Shown: positions 1 through 11,408 of the stretch, piece after piece
Layout: the number at the start of each line of letters is the position of its first letter
Position numbering within the stretch: position 1 is the first letter of the stretch
Assembly (NCBI GenBank): GCA_003142375.1
Contig: PLME01000019.1
Location: forward strand, 88,709-152,708
Reading direction: 5' to 3'
DNA length: 64,000 bases
Source: Dehalococcoidia bacterium
Lineage (GTDB): Bacteria; Chloroflexota; Dehalococcoidia; GIF9; UBA5629
Position numbers and translations under genes: made by a program
Notes under the pieces: model-generated
The model's input: the letters and a program-made list of their open reading frames with translations, nothing else
The model's database searches: none
What the model was told of the DNA's origin: nothing

Positions 1-1118
<1,118 letters not shown>

Positions 1119-1166
1119 TTAACCTCTTTCCTCCTAAAAATATTGGTTCCTTAGATTCAAATGGGC

Positions 1167-1460
1167 CTATTTTTTCTTGGCAATGATGTCGGCTTCCCTG
1201 AGGATGATCAGCTCGTCATCGCCTTCCTTGTATTCCTGGCCTCCGTATTTGGCATAGATAACGATGTCGCCTACGGCCACGTCTATGGGCAGCCTCTTGC
1301 CTTCGTCGGTCATTTTGCCCGGCCCTACAGCCAGGACCTTGCCTTCCTGTGGTTTCTCTTTGGCAGTATCCGGCAGATAGATACCGCCCTTTGTCATCTC
1401 CTCTTTTTCAAGAGGTTTTACAACCACTCTGTCGCCCAAGGGTTGAATTTTTACAGCCAT
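1167..1460 (-). CDS. groS: Co-chaperonin GroES
   Basis: MAVKIQPLGDRVVVKPLEKEEMTKGGIYLPDTAKEKPQEGKVLAVGPG; 97 aa. Confidence 0.98.
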   Translation of the reverse strand: MAVKIQPLGDRVVVKPLEKEEMTKGGIYLPDTAKEKPQEGKVLAVGPGKMTDEGKRLPIDVAVGDIVIYAKYGGQEYKEGDDELIILREADIIAKKK

Positions 1461-1478
1461 TCTTACCTCCTAATAAAA

Positions 1479-1505
1479 TTAGCAATCTCTTTACGAGACT
1501 GCTAA
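1479..1505. promoter_or_regulatory. CIRCE operator (HrcA-binding inverted repeat)
   Basis: TTAGCAATC-N9-GACTGCTAA, close to canonical TTAGCACTC-N9-GAGTGCTAA, 19 nt upstream of groES. A minus-strand promoter TTGCCA-17-TACCAT precedes it. Confidence 0.88.
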
Positions 1506-1523
1506 ATATGGTAGCACAAAAAA

Positions 1524-1550
1524 TTATCAATGGCAAGGGTTGACTGCTAA
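1524..1550. promoter_or_regulatory. Second, degenerate CIRCE-like element
   Basis: TTATCAATG-N9-GACTGCTAA: right half identical to the first CIRCE, left half 7/9; 45 bp from the first. Confidence 0.5.
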
Positions 1551-1571
1551 AAAATGAGTGCGCTATAGGAG

Positions 1572-1877
1572 CTAAAAGTTGTAGCCGGCCTTCTTATAAT
1601 CGTCCATGGCCCTATCCTGCAGGCCGGACTTGTCGGCCAGTTCGGCCGCGTGGCTCCACATGCCCTGCGATTCGTAGTCCTGCAGCTTGTTTTCCAGGGA
1701 AGGTGAGTCAGCGGTTTCTACCGTGCAGGCTGAGAAGCGCGATATCACACGCCTGACTCCGTTCCCGCACCTGGGACAGCAGGTGATGGGGGCATCCGAC
1801 ATTTTTTGCAGGGTGTCGAAGCCCCGGGTGCAATAGCTGCACCCTTTCTCCGAAGGCCTGTATTCATAGATCGGCAT
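1572..1877 (-). CDS. FmdB-type zinc-ribbon protein
   Basis: MPIYEYRPSEKGCSYCTRGFDTLQKMSDAPITCCPRCG; FmdB/CxxC_CxxC_SSSS-like N-terminus. Confidence 0.8.
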   Translation of the reverse strand: MPIYEYRPSEKGCSYCTRGFDTLQKMSDAPITCCPRCGNGVRRVISRFSACTVETADSPSLENKLQDYESQGMWSHAAELADKSGLQDRAMDDYKKAGYNF

Positions 1878-2141
1878 ATTTCCTCTGCGGATTTATTTTG
1901 CCACCGCCCGTGTCCGATGTCTAATTGGCACCTTGTGTTTGTCGATTAACTGAAGTAAAAATAACGCATGCTATTTCCCGGCCGTCTGTCGTATATTCTC
2001 AGGCCCCCCTGTACTCTCGGATGGCCAGCCGGGCTCATAGCCGGTAGCCTAACTCAGCGGGAACGACCGGGCCTCAGCCTATTACTAAGTGCCTATTGAT
2101 AAGTTCAAGGCTGTTGCTATAATAGCAGGCAGGGGTGAGTT

Positions 2142-2831
2142 ATGGATATTCAACTGACGAACGGAATAGTGGGTGTAACCTGCCTGGCATTCGCGGCCAT
2201 AGGCACATTCCTGCTGGTGCCGGACCGCGAGTTGACTGTGAGGGAAAGGATAGGGATTCATACCATCTTCTGGTCATTCATACTTTACGCCATGTGGATA
2301 ATCTACACGCTGGCTGGGAGAGAGCAAGGCTGGGACAAATACTTCCTTCTGGGCTTCCCTTTCCTGCTGGGCTTGTTGCTGAGCCTGCTTTCGGAATTGA
2401 ACTCCCGGCAACCCCCGTTTAACATCGCTGACCCGCGAATAAAAAAAATAGCACTGGATACGTGGAAGAGGCTGCCCAACAACGTGAAAAGGGGATTGCA
2501 AAAGACGGTCATGAATGTGCAGTCCATCCCCGAGTGGAGCGCCCTGGACCGGGAGGGCTTCAAGCCGGCAAAAATAACTGCCGCCAGATGGTTCCCCATC
2601 CTGCCATACCCGGCCAGAGGCATTATCCATATCTCTGCCGGCGATTGTCAGGGCCTGGCCGCATCCGTAATTACTGGTACGCTCGCCCATGAATTCGCCC
2701 AGGCTTACCAGTCGACGCGGACCCCTTTTGACAGCGAGGCGATCAACAGGGCGGGCGACGAGCTTCCGCTTAAGTGGGGCTTCAAAAAGGAAATCAAGGA
2801 ATTGATAGATCAGAGAAAGGCAGGTGCCTGA
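2142..2831 (+). CDS. Membrane protein with HExxQ (degenerate metalloprotease-like) motif
   Basis: N-terminal TM segments, then GTLAHEFAQAYQSTRTPFDSEAINRAGDELPLKWGF; 229 aa. Confidence 0.6.
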   Translation: MDIQLTNGIVGVTCLAFAAIGTFLLVPDRELTVRERIGIHTIFWSFILYAMWIIYTLAGREQGWDKYFLLGFPFLLGLLLSLLSELNSRQPPFNIADPRIKKIALDTWKRLPNNVKRGLQKTVMNVQSIPEWSALDREGFKPAKITAARWFPILPYPARGIIHISAGDCQGLAASVITGTLAHEFAQAYQSTRTPFDSEAINRAGDELPLKWGFKKEIKELIDQRKAGA

Positions 2832-2926
2832 ATCATTATCCATTACGAATAGTCTATCATTTTTAAAATCCTCAGCCTTTGACAATGCTTGACAGCTAGA
2901 GTACCTTGAAACTATGGAGATATTGT

Positions 2927-3145
2927 ATGCCACGAGAGGTTGAACTAGATCGCTTCACAGTCAAGACTGATGAAGGCAAAGAATACACGATTATTGAATA
3001 CCAAGAGTATATTCAGGACAGGAATTCGGATGCAGAAAAAGTAGGTCTGAAAAGATGGACTACTTCCGAAGAATTGCATATCCACTACATCGATCCCAAG
3101 ACATTTAAGATATTCGAGACTGGTGAGATAGTTAGGAAAGTCTGA
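2927..3145 (+). CDS. Small hypothetical protein
   Basis: MPREVELDRFTVKTDEGKEYTIIEYQEYIQDR...KTFKIFETGEIVRKV; plausible globular composition. Confidence 0.5.
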   Translation: MPREVELDRFTVKTDEGKEYTIIEYQEYIQDRNSDAEKVGLKRWTTSEELHIHYIDPKTFKIFETGEIVRKV

Positions 3146-3195
3146 GCGTCGAAATCCCAACTTACACGCTCCGAGTAAAATTCAAATTGATAAAA

Positions 3196-3211
3196 TACAC
3201 GTTAACGTGTA
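3196..3211. promoter_or_regulatory. 16-bp perfect palindrome TACACGTTAACGTGTA (putative operator, copy 1)
   Basis: Perfect palindrome immediately upstream of the XRE gene; identical copy at 3475. Confidence 0.8.
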
Positions 3212-3223
3212 AAATTGGGATAA

Positions 3224-3448
3224 ATGGCCAATTGTAAAGGTGGTGAAAGCTGGGACTCGCGGCGCATCAGGGCCCTGCGCAGGCATCTTAATCTTACTCA
3301 GATGGGGATGGCCGGTGAGCTGGGCACCAGGCAGCAGACCATCAGCGAATGGGAAAATGGGGAATACCAACCGCGGGGCGCCTCGGCCAGGCTGCTCTCC
3401 ATCATAGCCGACCGCTGCCATTTCGAATACCGGGCCGGGCCGAAGTAA
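3224..3448 (+). CDS. XRE/Cro-C1 family HTH regulator
   Basis: IRALRRHLNLTQMGMAGELGTRQQTISEWENGEYQPRGASARLLSIIA: HTH_3 pattern. Confidence 0.9.
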   Translation: MANCKGGESWDSRRIRALRRHLNLTQMGMAGELGTRQQTISEWENGEYQPRGASARLLSIIADRCHFEYRAGPK

Positions 3449-3474
3449 ACCCTTATTATTTTTTTACCTGTTAT

Positions 3475-3490
3475 TACACGTTAACGTGTA
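3475..3490. promoter_or_regulatory. 16-bp perfect palindrome TACACGTTAACGTGTA (putative operator, copy 2)
   Basis: Identical to 3196-3211, 7 bp upstream of the ATG at 3498. Confidence 0.8.
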
Positions 3491-3497
3491 GAATTCG

Positions 3498-4823
3498 ATG
3501 GAAAAGATCACCGAAAAGAACGTAGCGGGCTTGTGGAGGAGTGGCCTAATCTCAGGGCTGGAGGATGACCTGGGGAATGACATACAGGTTATCCATCCCG
3601 GAAGGGGCAGCACCGGGGTGGGATGCGACTTTCAGGATGCCGTTATAGAGATGAATGGGGAAAGGATCGTGGGCGATGTAGAGATACATGTGACATCCGA
3701 CCTCTGGCTCAAGCATGGGCATGGCGCCAACCCGCTTTATAACGGCATAATCCTGCACGCCGCTATGTGGCAGCGGGGTGGCCTGCCGGTGAAGCTGCAG
3801 AACGGCAGGACCATCCCCACCGTGATCTTGCACAAATATATACCCGGCGGTATGGAAGATATCTGCTTGGCCTCGAACATAACCGCCCCAGGCTGCCCTT
3901 ACAGCGAGCGGCGGGCAGTGCGGAATAAATTGCACCGTATACTGTCCCGGGCCGGCATGCAAAGGTTTAGTCAGAAAATGGACAGATTTTCCGCCTCTTT
4001 ACGCAACGATAATGCTTCGCAGGTGTTATATAAAGCCATTTGCAGGGCGTTGGGCTATTCCCGGAATACGGCACCCTTTGAAAGGCTGGCCGCGTTGCTG
4101 CCGCTTTCCCTGTTGGAGAAATACATCGCCGGCGATGTGCTTAAAAGGCGGGCCTGCCTCTTCGGCGTAGCAGGACTGCTGCCGTCGCAGAGGCCGGGAG
4201 CGGGCATTTTATCCGATGATGAAGCATGTATGATGGAAGAAAGATGGCAGGCGATCGGGCTGCCTTCCTCCCCGATAGCTTATTCTGCATGGAAAATTGC
4301 CTGCGTCAGGCCGGGCAACAGCCCGCTCAAAAGGCTGGCCGGCCTGAGTCACCTGCTGGCCAAGTTTGAGGATACGGGGTTATTGGCCGGGTTGTCCCTG
4401 CTGACCGGTGCGGCCCCGCTTAAACAGGCGTCCGGCATACTGGAAAACTCCATGATGGTCAAAGGTGAAGGCTACTGGACATGCCACTATGATTTCGGCC
4501 GTTCCCATGAGTGCGGCACGGCTTTGATCGGGAAGGGGCGTGCCCGGGATATAATTATTAATGCCGTCTTGCCTTTTTCCCTGGCCCGTGCACACGAAAA
4601 GGACGACGAAAAACTGAAGCGCAAAATATCGGCTATATACAGGAGCTGCAAGGCCTTGCCGGGCAACGAGCTGACCAGGTATATGCAGCACGAGCTGTCG
4701 ATCGAAAGCCGGGAGAGAATGACTGCCTGCCTGCAGCAGGGGTTGCTGCACATCTATCACTCGTGGTGCCGCGTCAAGGATTGCCGGAGTTGCCCGGTAG
4801 CTATAGGCCGAATGCCAGACTAG
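3498..4823 (+). CDS. DUF2851-like protein of unknown function
   Basis: [33 protein letters not shown] and C-terminal [22 protein letters not shown] resemble DUF2851. Confidence 0.8.
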   Translation: MEKITEKNVAGLWRSGLISGLEDDLGNDIQVIHPGRGSTGVGCDFQDAVIEMNGERIVGDVEIHVTSDLWLKHGHGANPLYNGIILHAAMWQRGGLPVKLQNGRTIPTVILHKYIPGGMEDICLASNITAPGCPYSERRAVRNKLHRILSRAGMQRFSQKMDRFSASLRNDNASQVLYKAICRALGYSRNTAPFERLAALLPLSLLEKYIAGDVLKRRACLFGVAGLLPSQRPGAGILSDDEACMMEERWQAIGLPSSPIAYSAWKIACVRPGNSPLKRLAGLSHLLAKFEDTGLLAGLSLLTGAAPLKQASGILENSMMVKGEGYWTCHYDFGRSHECGTALIGKGRARDIIINAVLPFSLARAHEKDDEKLKRKISAIYRSCKALPGNELTRYMQHELSIESRERMTACLQQGLLHIYHSWCRVKDCRSCPVAIGRMPD

Positions 4824-5793
4824 GAATGACGTCCAGCCCGTCGTTATCGGCGGCCTGCCCCGACATCAGCCGGTAGTAGGCGCAGGAGCCGACCATACCG
4901 GCATTGTCCGTACATAGGATGGGAGGCGGTATCAGCACCGGCAGAGGAGAAGCGGCCAGCATACGGCTGCGCAGCGCACTGTTAGCGGCCACGCCTCCCG
5001 CCAGCAATATCCCTTTTACGCCGTGCCGTTTAGCGGCCTGTATGCTTTTGGTGACCAGCACGTCTACGATGGCGTCCTGAAAGGCGGCAGCCGCCTCCCG
5101 GGTCCATTTCTCGTCTCTGTCGTTTTGAGCCTCGGCCATGTGCAGCAGGGCTGTCTTTACCCCGCTGAAGCTAAAGTCATCGGTATCCTTCAGCCATGCG
5201 CGGGGCAAGGAAAGCGAGGTAGTCACTCCATTGGTGACTGCCTGGATGGCCGGCCCGCCGGGATAGGGCAGGCCCAGTATCCGGGCCCCCTTATCGAAGG
5301 CCTCGCCGGCGGCGTCGTCCCTGGTGCTGCCCAACTTCTGAAAGTGGCCGTGCTCCCGCATCAAGATCAGGTCGCTGTGTCCGCCCGAGACGATCAGACA
5401 CAGGCAGGGCAGCTCGGGTTGGACTGCTGTGAGCCAGTTGGCGTAGATATGTCCTTCAAGGTGGTTAATGCCTATCAGCGGCAGCTTGTTGGCCAGCGCC
5501 AGCGCCTTGGCGAAGTTGACTCCCACGATCAATGAACCGGCCAGCCCCGGCCCCTTGGTCACCGCCACGGCATCGAGCTGGCCCTGGTCGATGCCTGCCT
5601 CTTTGAAGGCCTGTTCGCTCACCGGCACGATGGTCAGCATGTGCTGGCGCGAGGCTACTTCCGGCACGATGCCGCCGTAGCGGGCATGGATTTCCACCTG
5701 CGAGGCGATCACATTGGAGAGGATATTGCGGCCGTCCTTTACGATGGCAACCGAGGTCTCGTCGCAGGATGTTTCAACTGCCAGGATAATCAC
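4801..5793 (-). CDS. tsaD: tRNA N6-adenosine threonylcarbamoyltransferase TsaD
   Basis: [32 protein letters not shown]...[12 protein letters not shown]...NHLEGH. Confidence 0.98.
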   Translation of the reverse strand: MIILAVETSCDETSVAIVKDGRNILSNVIASQVEIHARYGGIVPEVASRQHMLTIVPVSEQAFKEAGIDQGQLDAVAVTKGPGLAGSLIVGVNFAKALALANKLPLIGINHLEGHIYANWLTAVQPELPCLCLIVSGGHSDLILMREHGHFQKLGSTRDDAAGEAFDKGARILGLPYPGGPAIQAVTNGVTTSLSLPRAWLKDTDDFSFSGVKTALLHMAEAQNDRDEKWTREAAAAFQDAIVDVLVTKSIQAAKRHGVKGILLAGGVAANSALRSRMLAASPLPVLIPPPILCTDNAGMVGSCAYYRLMSGQAADNDGLDVIPSLAFGL

Positions 5794-5841
5794 GGCAGGG
5801 ATTATAGCACAAAGCTAAATCCCGAAATCCGCTAATCGATT

Positions 5842-6717
5842 TTATAGCCAAGAAACCTCAGGGGGCTTCCTCTCTATCCATTTCTTAAATTCAAATTTGG
5901 GATAGCCTATGGCTAGACCACCGTAGACCTTATGGTTCTCGGGAAGGTTGATCAAACGACAGATTGACTTATCACGCTGACAGGCCGCCAAGATATATCC
6001 GGTGTAGAAGCTACCTAATCCCAATGAATAGGCCATTAAAGCTGCATTCTGAATGGCTAATTGAGCATTGATGTCCGCCATAGCAGACCGCTCATCCGCG
6101 TGGAATATTATCAAAGCCGGGGCGTTGCGCAAAATACGGTCCGTGCCACTTTTAACTAGAGCAACCAGTCTTTTCAGTTGAGGAATACTTTTAAAAAAAG
6201 CGCCAGAATGCTTCCCCAGACTCATTGAAATCAGTGGCTTCATCAATGGATTACGCGCCTTAGTCACCGAACCGGAGATTAGATTCGTAGTGGCCCGTAC
6301 CATTTCCTCTAATGTTTTCTTGTTCTGGACTACAATATATCTTGTCGTTTGCGTATTATGAGAGGTTGGGGCAAATCGTGCTGCATCTATTATCCGCTCA
6401 ATCTGCTGTTTTTCGACAAATTTGTCCTGAAAGGCTCGTGTCGATCTTCGAGTCCTTAATAGTTCCAATACCCCTTCCTGAGACGGCAAGTTCTTTTGAT
6501 TAACTGGTTGGATATAGCCCTGGGGAAATCCTGAGTGAACAATGGCATCTTTGGGGCAAATAGCTGCACAATGACCGCAAGAATTACAGAATTCTAAATC
6601 ATGAGCTTCAGGAAAGGAATCCTTGGATATTTGGATGAAAAGTTTACCCGGACACTCTTGAACACATATGGCGCATTTGGAACACAAATCCGCCTTTACG
6701 ATGATTGTCGGAATCAT
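5842..6717 (-). CDS. Nitroreductase family protein with N-terminal 4Fe-4S ferredoxin domain
   Basis: CSKCAICVQECPGKLF...CNSCGHCAAICPKDAI, then nitroreductase fold (RRSTRAFQDKFVEKQQIERIIDAARFAPTSHNTQ). Start set at internal ATG (MIPTIIVK). Confidence 0.88.
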   Translation of the reverse strand: MIPTIIVKADLCSKCAICVQECPGKLFIQISKDSFPEAHDLEFCNSCGHCAAICPKDAIVHSGFPQGYIQPVNQKNLPSQEGVLELLRTRRSTRAFQDKFVEKQQIERIIDAARFAPTSHNTQTTRYIVVQNKKTLEEMVRATTNLISGSVTKARNPLMKPLISMSLGKHSGAFFKSIPQLKRLVALVKSGTDRILRNAPALIIFHADERSAMADINAQLAIQNAALMAYSLGLGSFYTGYILAACQRDKSICRLINLPENHKVYGGLAIGYPKFEFKKWIERKPPEVSWL

Positions 6718-6918
6718 TTCAATCCTCCTGCTGTTATTCGCTTCCTCTTCAGCACCGTAAGGCTCTCCGGTACATCGATGGCTGTGGATATTCAGAATCA
6801 ATCTTACGCATGGAATGATGTTTAATGGGATATACGTTACGCCGCGCTAAAAATCGAAGAGCAAAGGCATCTGTGAATTAACATCGATATGTATATTCCC
6901 CACTTGGCTGAAGTCAGC

Positions 6919-7458
6919 TTATAGGGACCCATCCAGTTCATCCGCTACCTGTCTTTTACAGGCCCTGCAACGTTGTGCACCCCTGAAAAGAGGGCTACCA
7001 CACGAAGGGCAGTGATATCGTTTACATTCTGAGCGTGCCCATTCTACGCTGCCTTCCTCATCACCATGCTCGGCCACTTTTGCCCGCCATATGGGAATGG
7101 TTCGTTTCATTACTTGCAGGCCAGTGGCTAAGAAGAAATTCTGAATCAGATCGCATGGCCAGTCGTGACATTGATGGCAAGAGTAGTACCCTTTTGATTT
7201 AACGCAATCCCTAATTTTGCATGTATTGCAGTAACTATAAAGCTTTTTGGCAGGATCAGGTTGCATACATCCAAGACATTCTGTTTCTTCAGGTTTTGTT
7301 TTATAAAGGTTCGCCATAACCGCCCTGAATTTTTCATTGCCGTCCCTTGTTGCGATGTAGACCCCGCAGCTACCGCAATATAACCCACACGGTGCCATCA
7401 AATCCCTGTTCTTGATTTCTTCATCTGCCCATCCTTTCATGTGCATCTCCCATTTCAT
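6919..7458 (-). CDS. DUF3795-like Cys-rich protein
   Basis: MAPCGLYCGSCGVYIATRDGNEKF...CLGCM...CKIRDCVKSKGYYSCHQCHDWPC; C-terminal zinc ribbon. Start uncertain. Confidence 0.75.
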   Translation of the reverse strand: MKWEMHMKGWADEEIKNRDLMAPCGLYCGSCGVYIATRDGNEKFRAVMANLYKTKPEETECLGCMQPDPAKKLYSYCNTCKIRDCVKSKGYYSCHQCHDWPCDLIQNFFLATGLQVMKRTIPIWRAKVAEHGDEEGSVEWARSECKRYHCPSCGSPLFRGAQRCRACKRQVADELDGSL

Positions 7459-7737
7459 TAATATCTAGTGTATATTATGAATTGTTAGCCTGCTTCTGTC
7501 GAGGGGCTCATAGGTGGTGATCATGGCAAAATTCGTATGTATGTTAATCTATTATAAAAATCATAGGTCTGAAGTACCAATTATTGCAGCACTTTCATTC
7601 TAATATCGTACTTATTGAGCTCTCCTACATAGCTATTTATGCCATCCCTTATCGCAGATTAACCGATTGATGTTTTTTACCTGTGTTGCTACAATTAAAC
7701 CCCGGCCTTCAGGGCCGTTTAATAGTGAGGTTAGCAT

Positions 7738-8376
7738 ATGGATATTACCTGGTTTGGACATTCGTGTTTCCGCATAAAAGGCAAAGAGGCAGTCATATTG
7801 ACCGACCCCTGCCCGCCCGATACGGGCTACACCATAGGGAAAATCCAGGCTGATATGGTTACCGTCAGCCATGCCCATCCCGGCCACTCCTTCCTGGATA
7901 CCATCCAGGAAGGCTACCATTTGATCAAGGGGCCGGGAGAGTACGAGATCAAGGACACCTATATCACAGGCGTGGCCGCCTTTCATGACGACGAGCAGGG
8001 CAAGAGATTAGGTAAGAATACCGTCTTCGTAATTGAGATTGAGGGGGTGACTTTGTGTCATCTTGGCGACCTGGGGCACACCCTTTCTCCCGAGGTCATC
8101 GGCGAACTGGGCAGCGTCAACGTGCTCTTTCTGCCGGTGGGAGGCCATTCAACTATCGGTGCGTCCATGGCGGCCGACCTTGTAAGGAACCTGAACCCGG
8201 GTTATGTGGTTCCCATGCACTATAAAACGACGGACGAGAAGGGCGATGTCGAGTTTCCCGAAAAGTTCCTCAAGGAACTGGGCATCAAGGAGTTGGCCAC
8301 GCAGGCCAAACTGGTGGTCACGCGCAGCAATATACCCTCCAGCACCCAGGTCGTCATGCTGGATTACAAGCATTAA
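7738..8376 (+). CDS. MBL-fold metal-dependent hydrolase
   Basis: MDITWFGHSCFRIKGKEAVILTDPCPP...VSHAHPGH...CHLGDLGH...VVPMHYKT. Confidence 0.88.
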   Translation: MDITWFGHSCFRIKGKEAVILTDPCPPDTGYTIGKIQADMVTVSHAHPGHSFLDTIQEGYHLIKGPGEYEIKDTYITGVAAFHDDEQGKRLGKNTVFVIEIEGVTLCHLGDLGHTLSPEVIGELGSVNVLFLPVGGHSTIGASMAADLVRNLNPGYVVPMHYKTTDEKGDVEFPEKFLKELGIKELATQAKLVVTRSNIPSSTQVVMLDYKH

Positions 8377-8424
8377 ATCCCTGCGTTTTGACATATAAAT
8401 TACTCTGCCGTAGAATTGCCTTCT

Positions 8425-9120
8425 ATGAGCCTTGCCAAACGCGTATTTGAATTTCAGCAGATCGAACAAGCCATTTTAAGCCGGCGCAATCAGGCCGATG
8501 AAATTGATTTGCGTCTGAACCACAATTCAGCTTACGAGAAAGCCAGGGAAGAGCTGTCCGTGGCCGAGCAGGGCAAAGAAGATCTCGAACGGCAATACAA
8601 GGAGCTCGACGCCGAAGCCGAACAACTTCGCAATAATATCCAGCGGATCAACGATAAGCTTTACGGCGGCAAGATCAAGAATCCCAAGGAGCTGATGAGT
8701 TTCGAGCAGGAAGCTACCATGCTGAAATCCAACCTTGTGCCCAAGGACGATCTGTTGCTGGCCATGATGGAGAGGCTCGAGTCCCGCAAGGCCGAAGTCC
8801 AGCGCCTGCAGGAGTCCTGCAAGACCATCGAAGCGGCCTGGCAGAAGGAGAAGCTGGACCTTAAGGTGCAGAAGGATAAAGTGATGGGCGAGCTGGCAGG
8901 GCTGGAAAAGAAAAGGCAGGAGATTGCCGCGGACATAGATAGATCGGCCCTGAGTACCTATGAAGGCATCAAGGGCAGGAAGAGCCAGGCTGTGGTGAAG
9001 GTGGAGCAGGGCAGGTGCATGGGCTGCCGTGTGACTCTATCCGTCAGCGAACTGCAGCGGGTACGCGGCATGGCTATCGTGACCTGCAGCAACTGCGGCC
9101 GCATCTTATACCTCAGCTAG
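8425..9120 (+). CDS. Coiled-coil zinc-ribbon protein (CT398-like)
   Basis: Long coiled coil ending CMGCRVTLSVSELQRV...IVTCSNCGRILYL; ATG at 8425 preferred over TTG at 8416. Confidence 0.8.
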   Translation: MSLAKRVFEFQQIEQAILSRRNQADEIDLRLNHNSAYEKAREELSVAEQGKEDLERQYKELDAEAEQLRNNIQRINDKLYGGKIKNPKELMSFEQEATMLKSNLVPKDDLLLAMMERLESRKAEVQRLQESCKTIEAAWQKEKLDLKVQKDKVMGELAGLEKKRQEIAADIDRSALSTYEGIKGRKSQAVVKVEQGRCMGCRVTLSVSELQRVRGMAIVTCSNCGRILYLS

Positions 9121-9160
9121 ATCATTTGACCTGTCAGCACACAAGTTGTAGAGTAGTTTA

Positions 9161-9515
9161 GCCAAGCAGGCCGGACGGCCGCTGCGGTCTTGAAGATCGC
9201 AGAGGAAAGTCCGAACTCCACCAGGCAGGGTGCTGGGTAACGCCCAGGAGGGGTGACCCTACGGACAGTGCAACAGAAACATACCGCTCGTCGCAAGAGG
9301 AGTAAGGGTGAAATGGTGAGGCAAGAGCTCACCGGCGGTCGGGTGACCGGCCGGCCGTGCAAACCCCACCCGGAGCAAGACCTAATAGGGGGATATGGCA
9401 CGCCTGGGCCGACCCCGGGTTGGTCGCATGACTGCGATGGTAACATCGCAGCTAGATGGATGGCCGCCGCTCCGGTTTACCGGAGTACAGAAATCGGCTT
9501 ACAGGCCTGCTTGGC
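9161..9515 (+). ncRNA. rnpB: RNase P RNA (bacterial type A)
   Basis: Terminal helix gccaagcaggcc/ggcctgcttggc; GAGGAAAGTCCGAACTCC and ACAGAAA core; 3' AGTACAGAAATCGGCTTACAGG. Confidence 0.96.
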
Positions 9516-9614
9516 GTAAATATTTCGACGCCATGTTTGAAAGAGCTATCATATTAGCTATATAATTTTAACCTTGTTGGCTGATTTCCATAATTCAGCA
9601 CTGGAGATAATTAA

Positions 9615-10811
9615 ATGACTTTTAAAAGAAATACCATCCTGAGCATCTTGCTGGCAGTAGCAGTGCTGATGATGAGCCTGCCCCTGGTTGGATGCGAATC
9701 CAAATGGACTCTCAGCGATGCCGACAATAGGACGCTGCAGGGGTTGCCCTCTCAGTTCAGCGAGATAAGCCAGGCATACCAGATCTTGCAGCAGTATTAT
9801 GTGGATAGACAGGGGCTCGATGCCACCAAGCTGCTGCAGGGCGCCCTCAAAGGCATGGTGGCTGCCGTGGGTGACAACTACACCGTGTATTTCCCTCCCC
9901 AGATCTATGAGTCAACCCAGATTGAATATACCGGCGTATACCAGGGCATCGGGGCCTACATCGGGAAGAAGGATAATCAGATAGTGATCATCGCCCCCAT
10001 CCCCGGTTCGCCGGCTGCGGCTGCCGGAATCAAGTCGGGCGACGTGATATTGAAGATAGACGGCCAGCCGACCGACCAGATGAGCTCGGATGAGGCTTCC
10101 CTTAAAATCCGGGGCCCGGCCGGCACCAAGGTCGCCCTGACCATCGGAAGGAAGGATGTTAAGGACCCCATCGAGCTCAGCATCACGCGTAGCGAGATAA
10201 CCGTAGCCTCAGTTACATCTGAGATGCACGATCAGATAGCCTACATAAGGATCACGCAATTCATCCTGCCCACGACCAATGATTTCAAGCAGGCTCTGCA
10301 GGACTCCATCGATAAGGGCGCCAAAGGCATCATACTGGACCTGCGCGACAACCCCGGCGGTATCCTCGACCAGGCCGTTGATGTGGCCAGCCAGTTTTTA
10401 CTGCGAGGCATAGTTGTGAAAGTCGTCGATAAAGATGGGAAGGAATCGGTGTTCAAGGTCAGGCCGGGAGGCCTCGCTTTGAATATGCCGCTGATCGTGC
10501 TGGTCAACGGTGGCAGCGCCAGCGCCAGCGAGATCGTCGCAGGTGCGCTGCAGGATAACGGACGGGCCAAGCTGGCCGGATCGCAGACTTTCGGCAAGGC
10601 CAGCGTGCAGAATATCATCAGGCTGGACGACGGGGGAGCCATCAAGGTGACGGTGGCCCATTACTATACGCCGGACGGCAAACTGATCAGCGGTACCGGG
10701 CTTACTCCCGATTATCCCTCGGATTTGAAGGACGATGAGCTGGTGAAGTGGGCAGAAGACTATCTCAACAAGATCATTGCCCAGCAGCCGGCGCCGGCCT
10801 TGGCTAAATAG
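9615..10811 (+). CDS. S41 family C-terminal processing peptidase
   Basis: Lipobox-like PLVGCE; PDZ domain; LVNGGSASASEIVAGALQDNGRAKLAGSQTFGKASVQ. Confidence 0.93.
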   Translation: MTFKRNTILSILLAVAVLMMSLPLVGCESKWTLSDADNRTLQGLPSQFSEISQAYQILQQYYVDRQGLDATKLLQGALKGMVAAVGDNYTVYFPPQIYESTQIEYTGVYQGIGAYIGKKDNQIVIIAPIPGSPAAAAGIKSGDVILKIDGQPTDQMSSDEASLKIRGPAGTKVALTIGRKDVKDPIELSITRSEITVASVTSEMHDQIAYIRITQFILPTTNDFKQALQDSIDKGAKGIILDLRDNPGGILDQAVDVASQFLLRGIVVKVVDKDGKESVFKVRPGGLALNMPLIVLVNGGSASASEIVAGALQDNGRAKLAGSQTFGKASVQNIIRLDDGGAIKVTVAHYYTPDGKLISGTGLTPDYPSDLKDDELVKWAEDYLNKIIAQQPAPALAK

Positions 10812-10826
10812 TTAAATACAACAGGT

Positions 10827-11408
10827 TTAGCTCCTGCAGATCTCGAGGAAATATCCGTGGAACCGGCTGTCATCGGTCAGCTCCGGATGGAAGGAGGTCG
10901 CCAGCATTTTGCCCTGCCTGGCCGCCACAATTTCGCCATCAGCTAGTCGGGCCAGCACCTCCACACCCCGCCCAACCTTCTCAATATAAGGTGCGCGGAT
11001 GAACACGCCCGGGAAGGGACCGTCTGGCAGCCCCGCTATTTGCAGGCCAGTTTCAAAGCTATCCACCTGCCTGCCGAAGGCATTGCGCATAACGGTGATA
11101 TTCATCAGCCCCAGCGTCTCCATCTGCGTGGAGTCTGGATTGGAGACTTTTTGGGCCACGCATATCAGGCCCGCGCAGGTTCCCCAGATAGCCACCTGAT
11201 CCCCTGCCAGCTTTTTAATCGGCTCAATCAGGTCAAAGCTCTGCATCAGGTTCATCATGGTGGTGCTCTCGCCGCCCGGGATCAGCAGGCCGTCCAGGCC
11301 CTTCAACTGGCGCGGCAGCCTGATCTCAACCGCCTTTTGCCCCAGCTTTTCGAACATTTTAACGTGTTCGATGAAGGCGCCCTGCAAGGCCAGGACCCCG
11401 ATCTTCAT
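10827..11408 (-). CDS. pdxT: Pyridoxal 5'-phosphate synthase glutaminase subunit PdxT
   Basis: MKIGVLALQGAFIEHVKMFEKLG...LLIPGGESTTM...IWGTCAGLI...TSFHPELTDD. Confidence 0.97.
   Translation of the reverse strand: MKIGVLALQGAFIEHVKMFEKLGQKAVEIRLPRQLKGLDGLLIPGGESTTMMNLMQSFDLIEPIKKLAGDQVAIWGTCAGLICVAQKVSNPDSTQMETLGLMNITVMRNAFGRQVDSFETGLQIAGLPDGPFPGVFIRAPYIEKVGRGVEVLARLADGEIVAARQGKMLATSFHPELTDDSRFHGYFLEICRS

Noticed and set aside
9117-9519. ORFs 9117-9446 (-) and 9253-9519 (+)
   Set aside because: They lie on the RNase P RNA gene; apparent coding is spurious.
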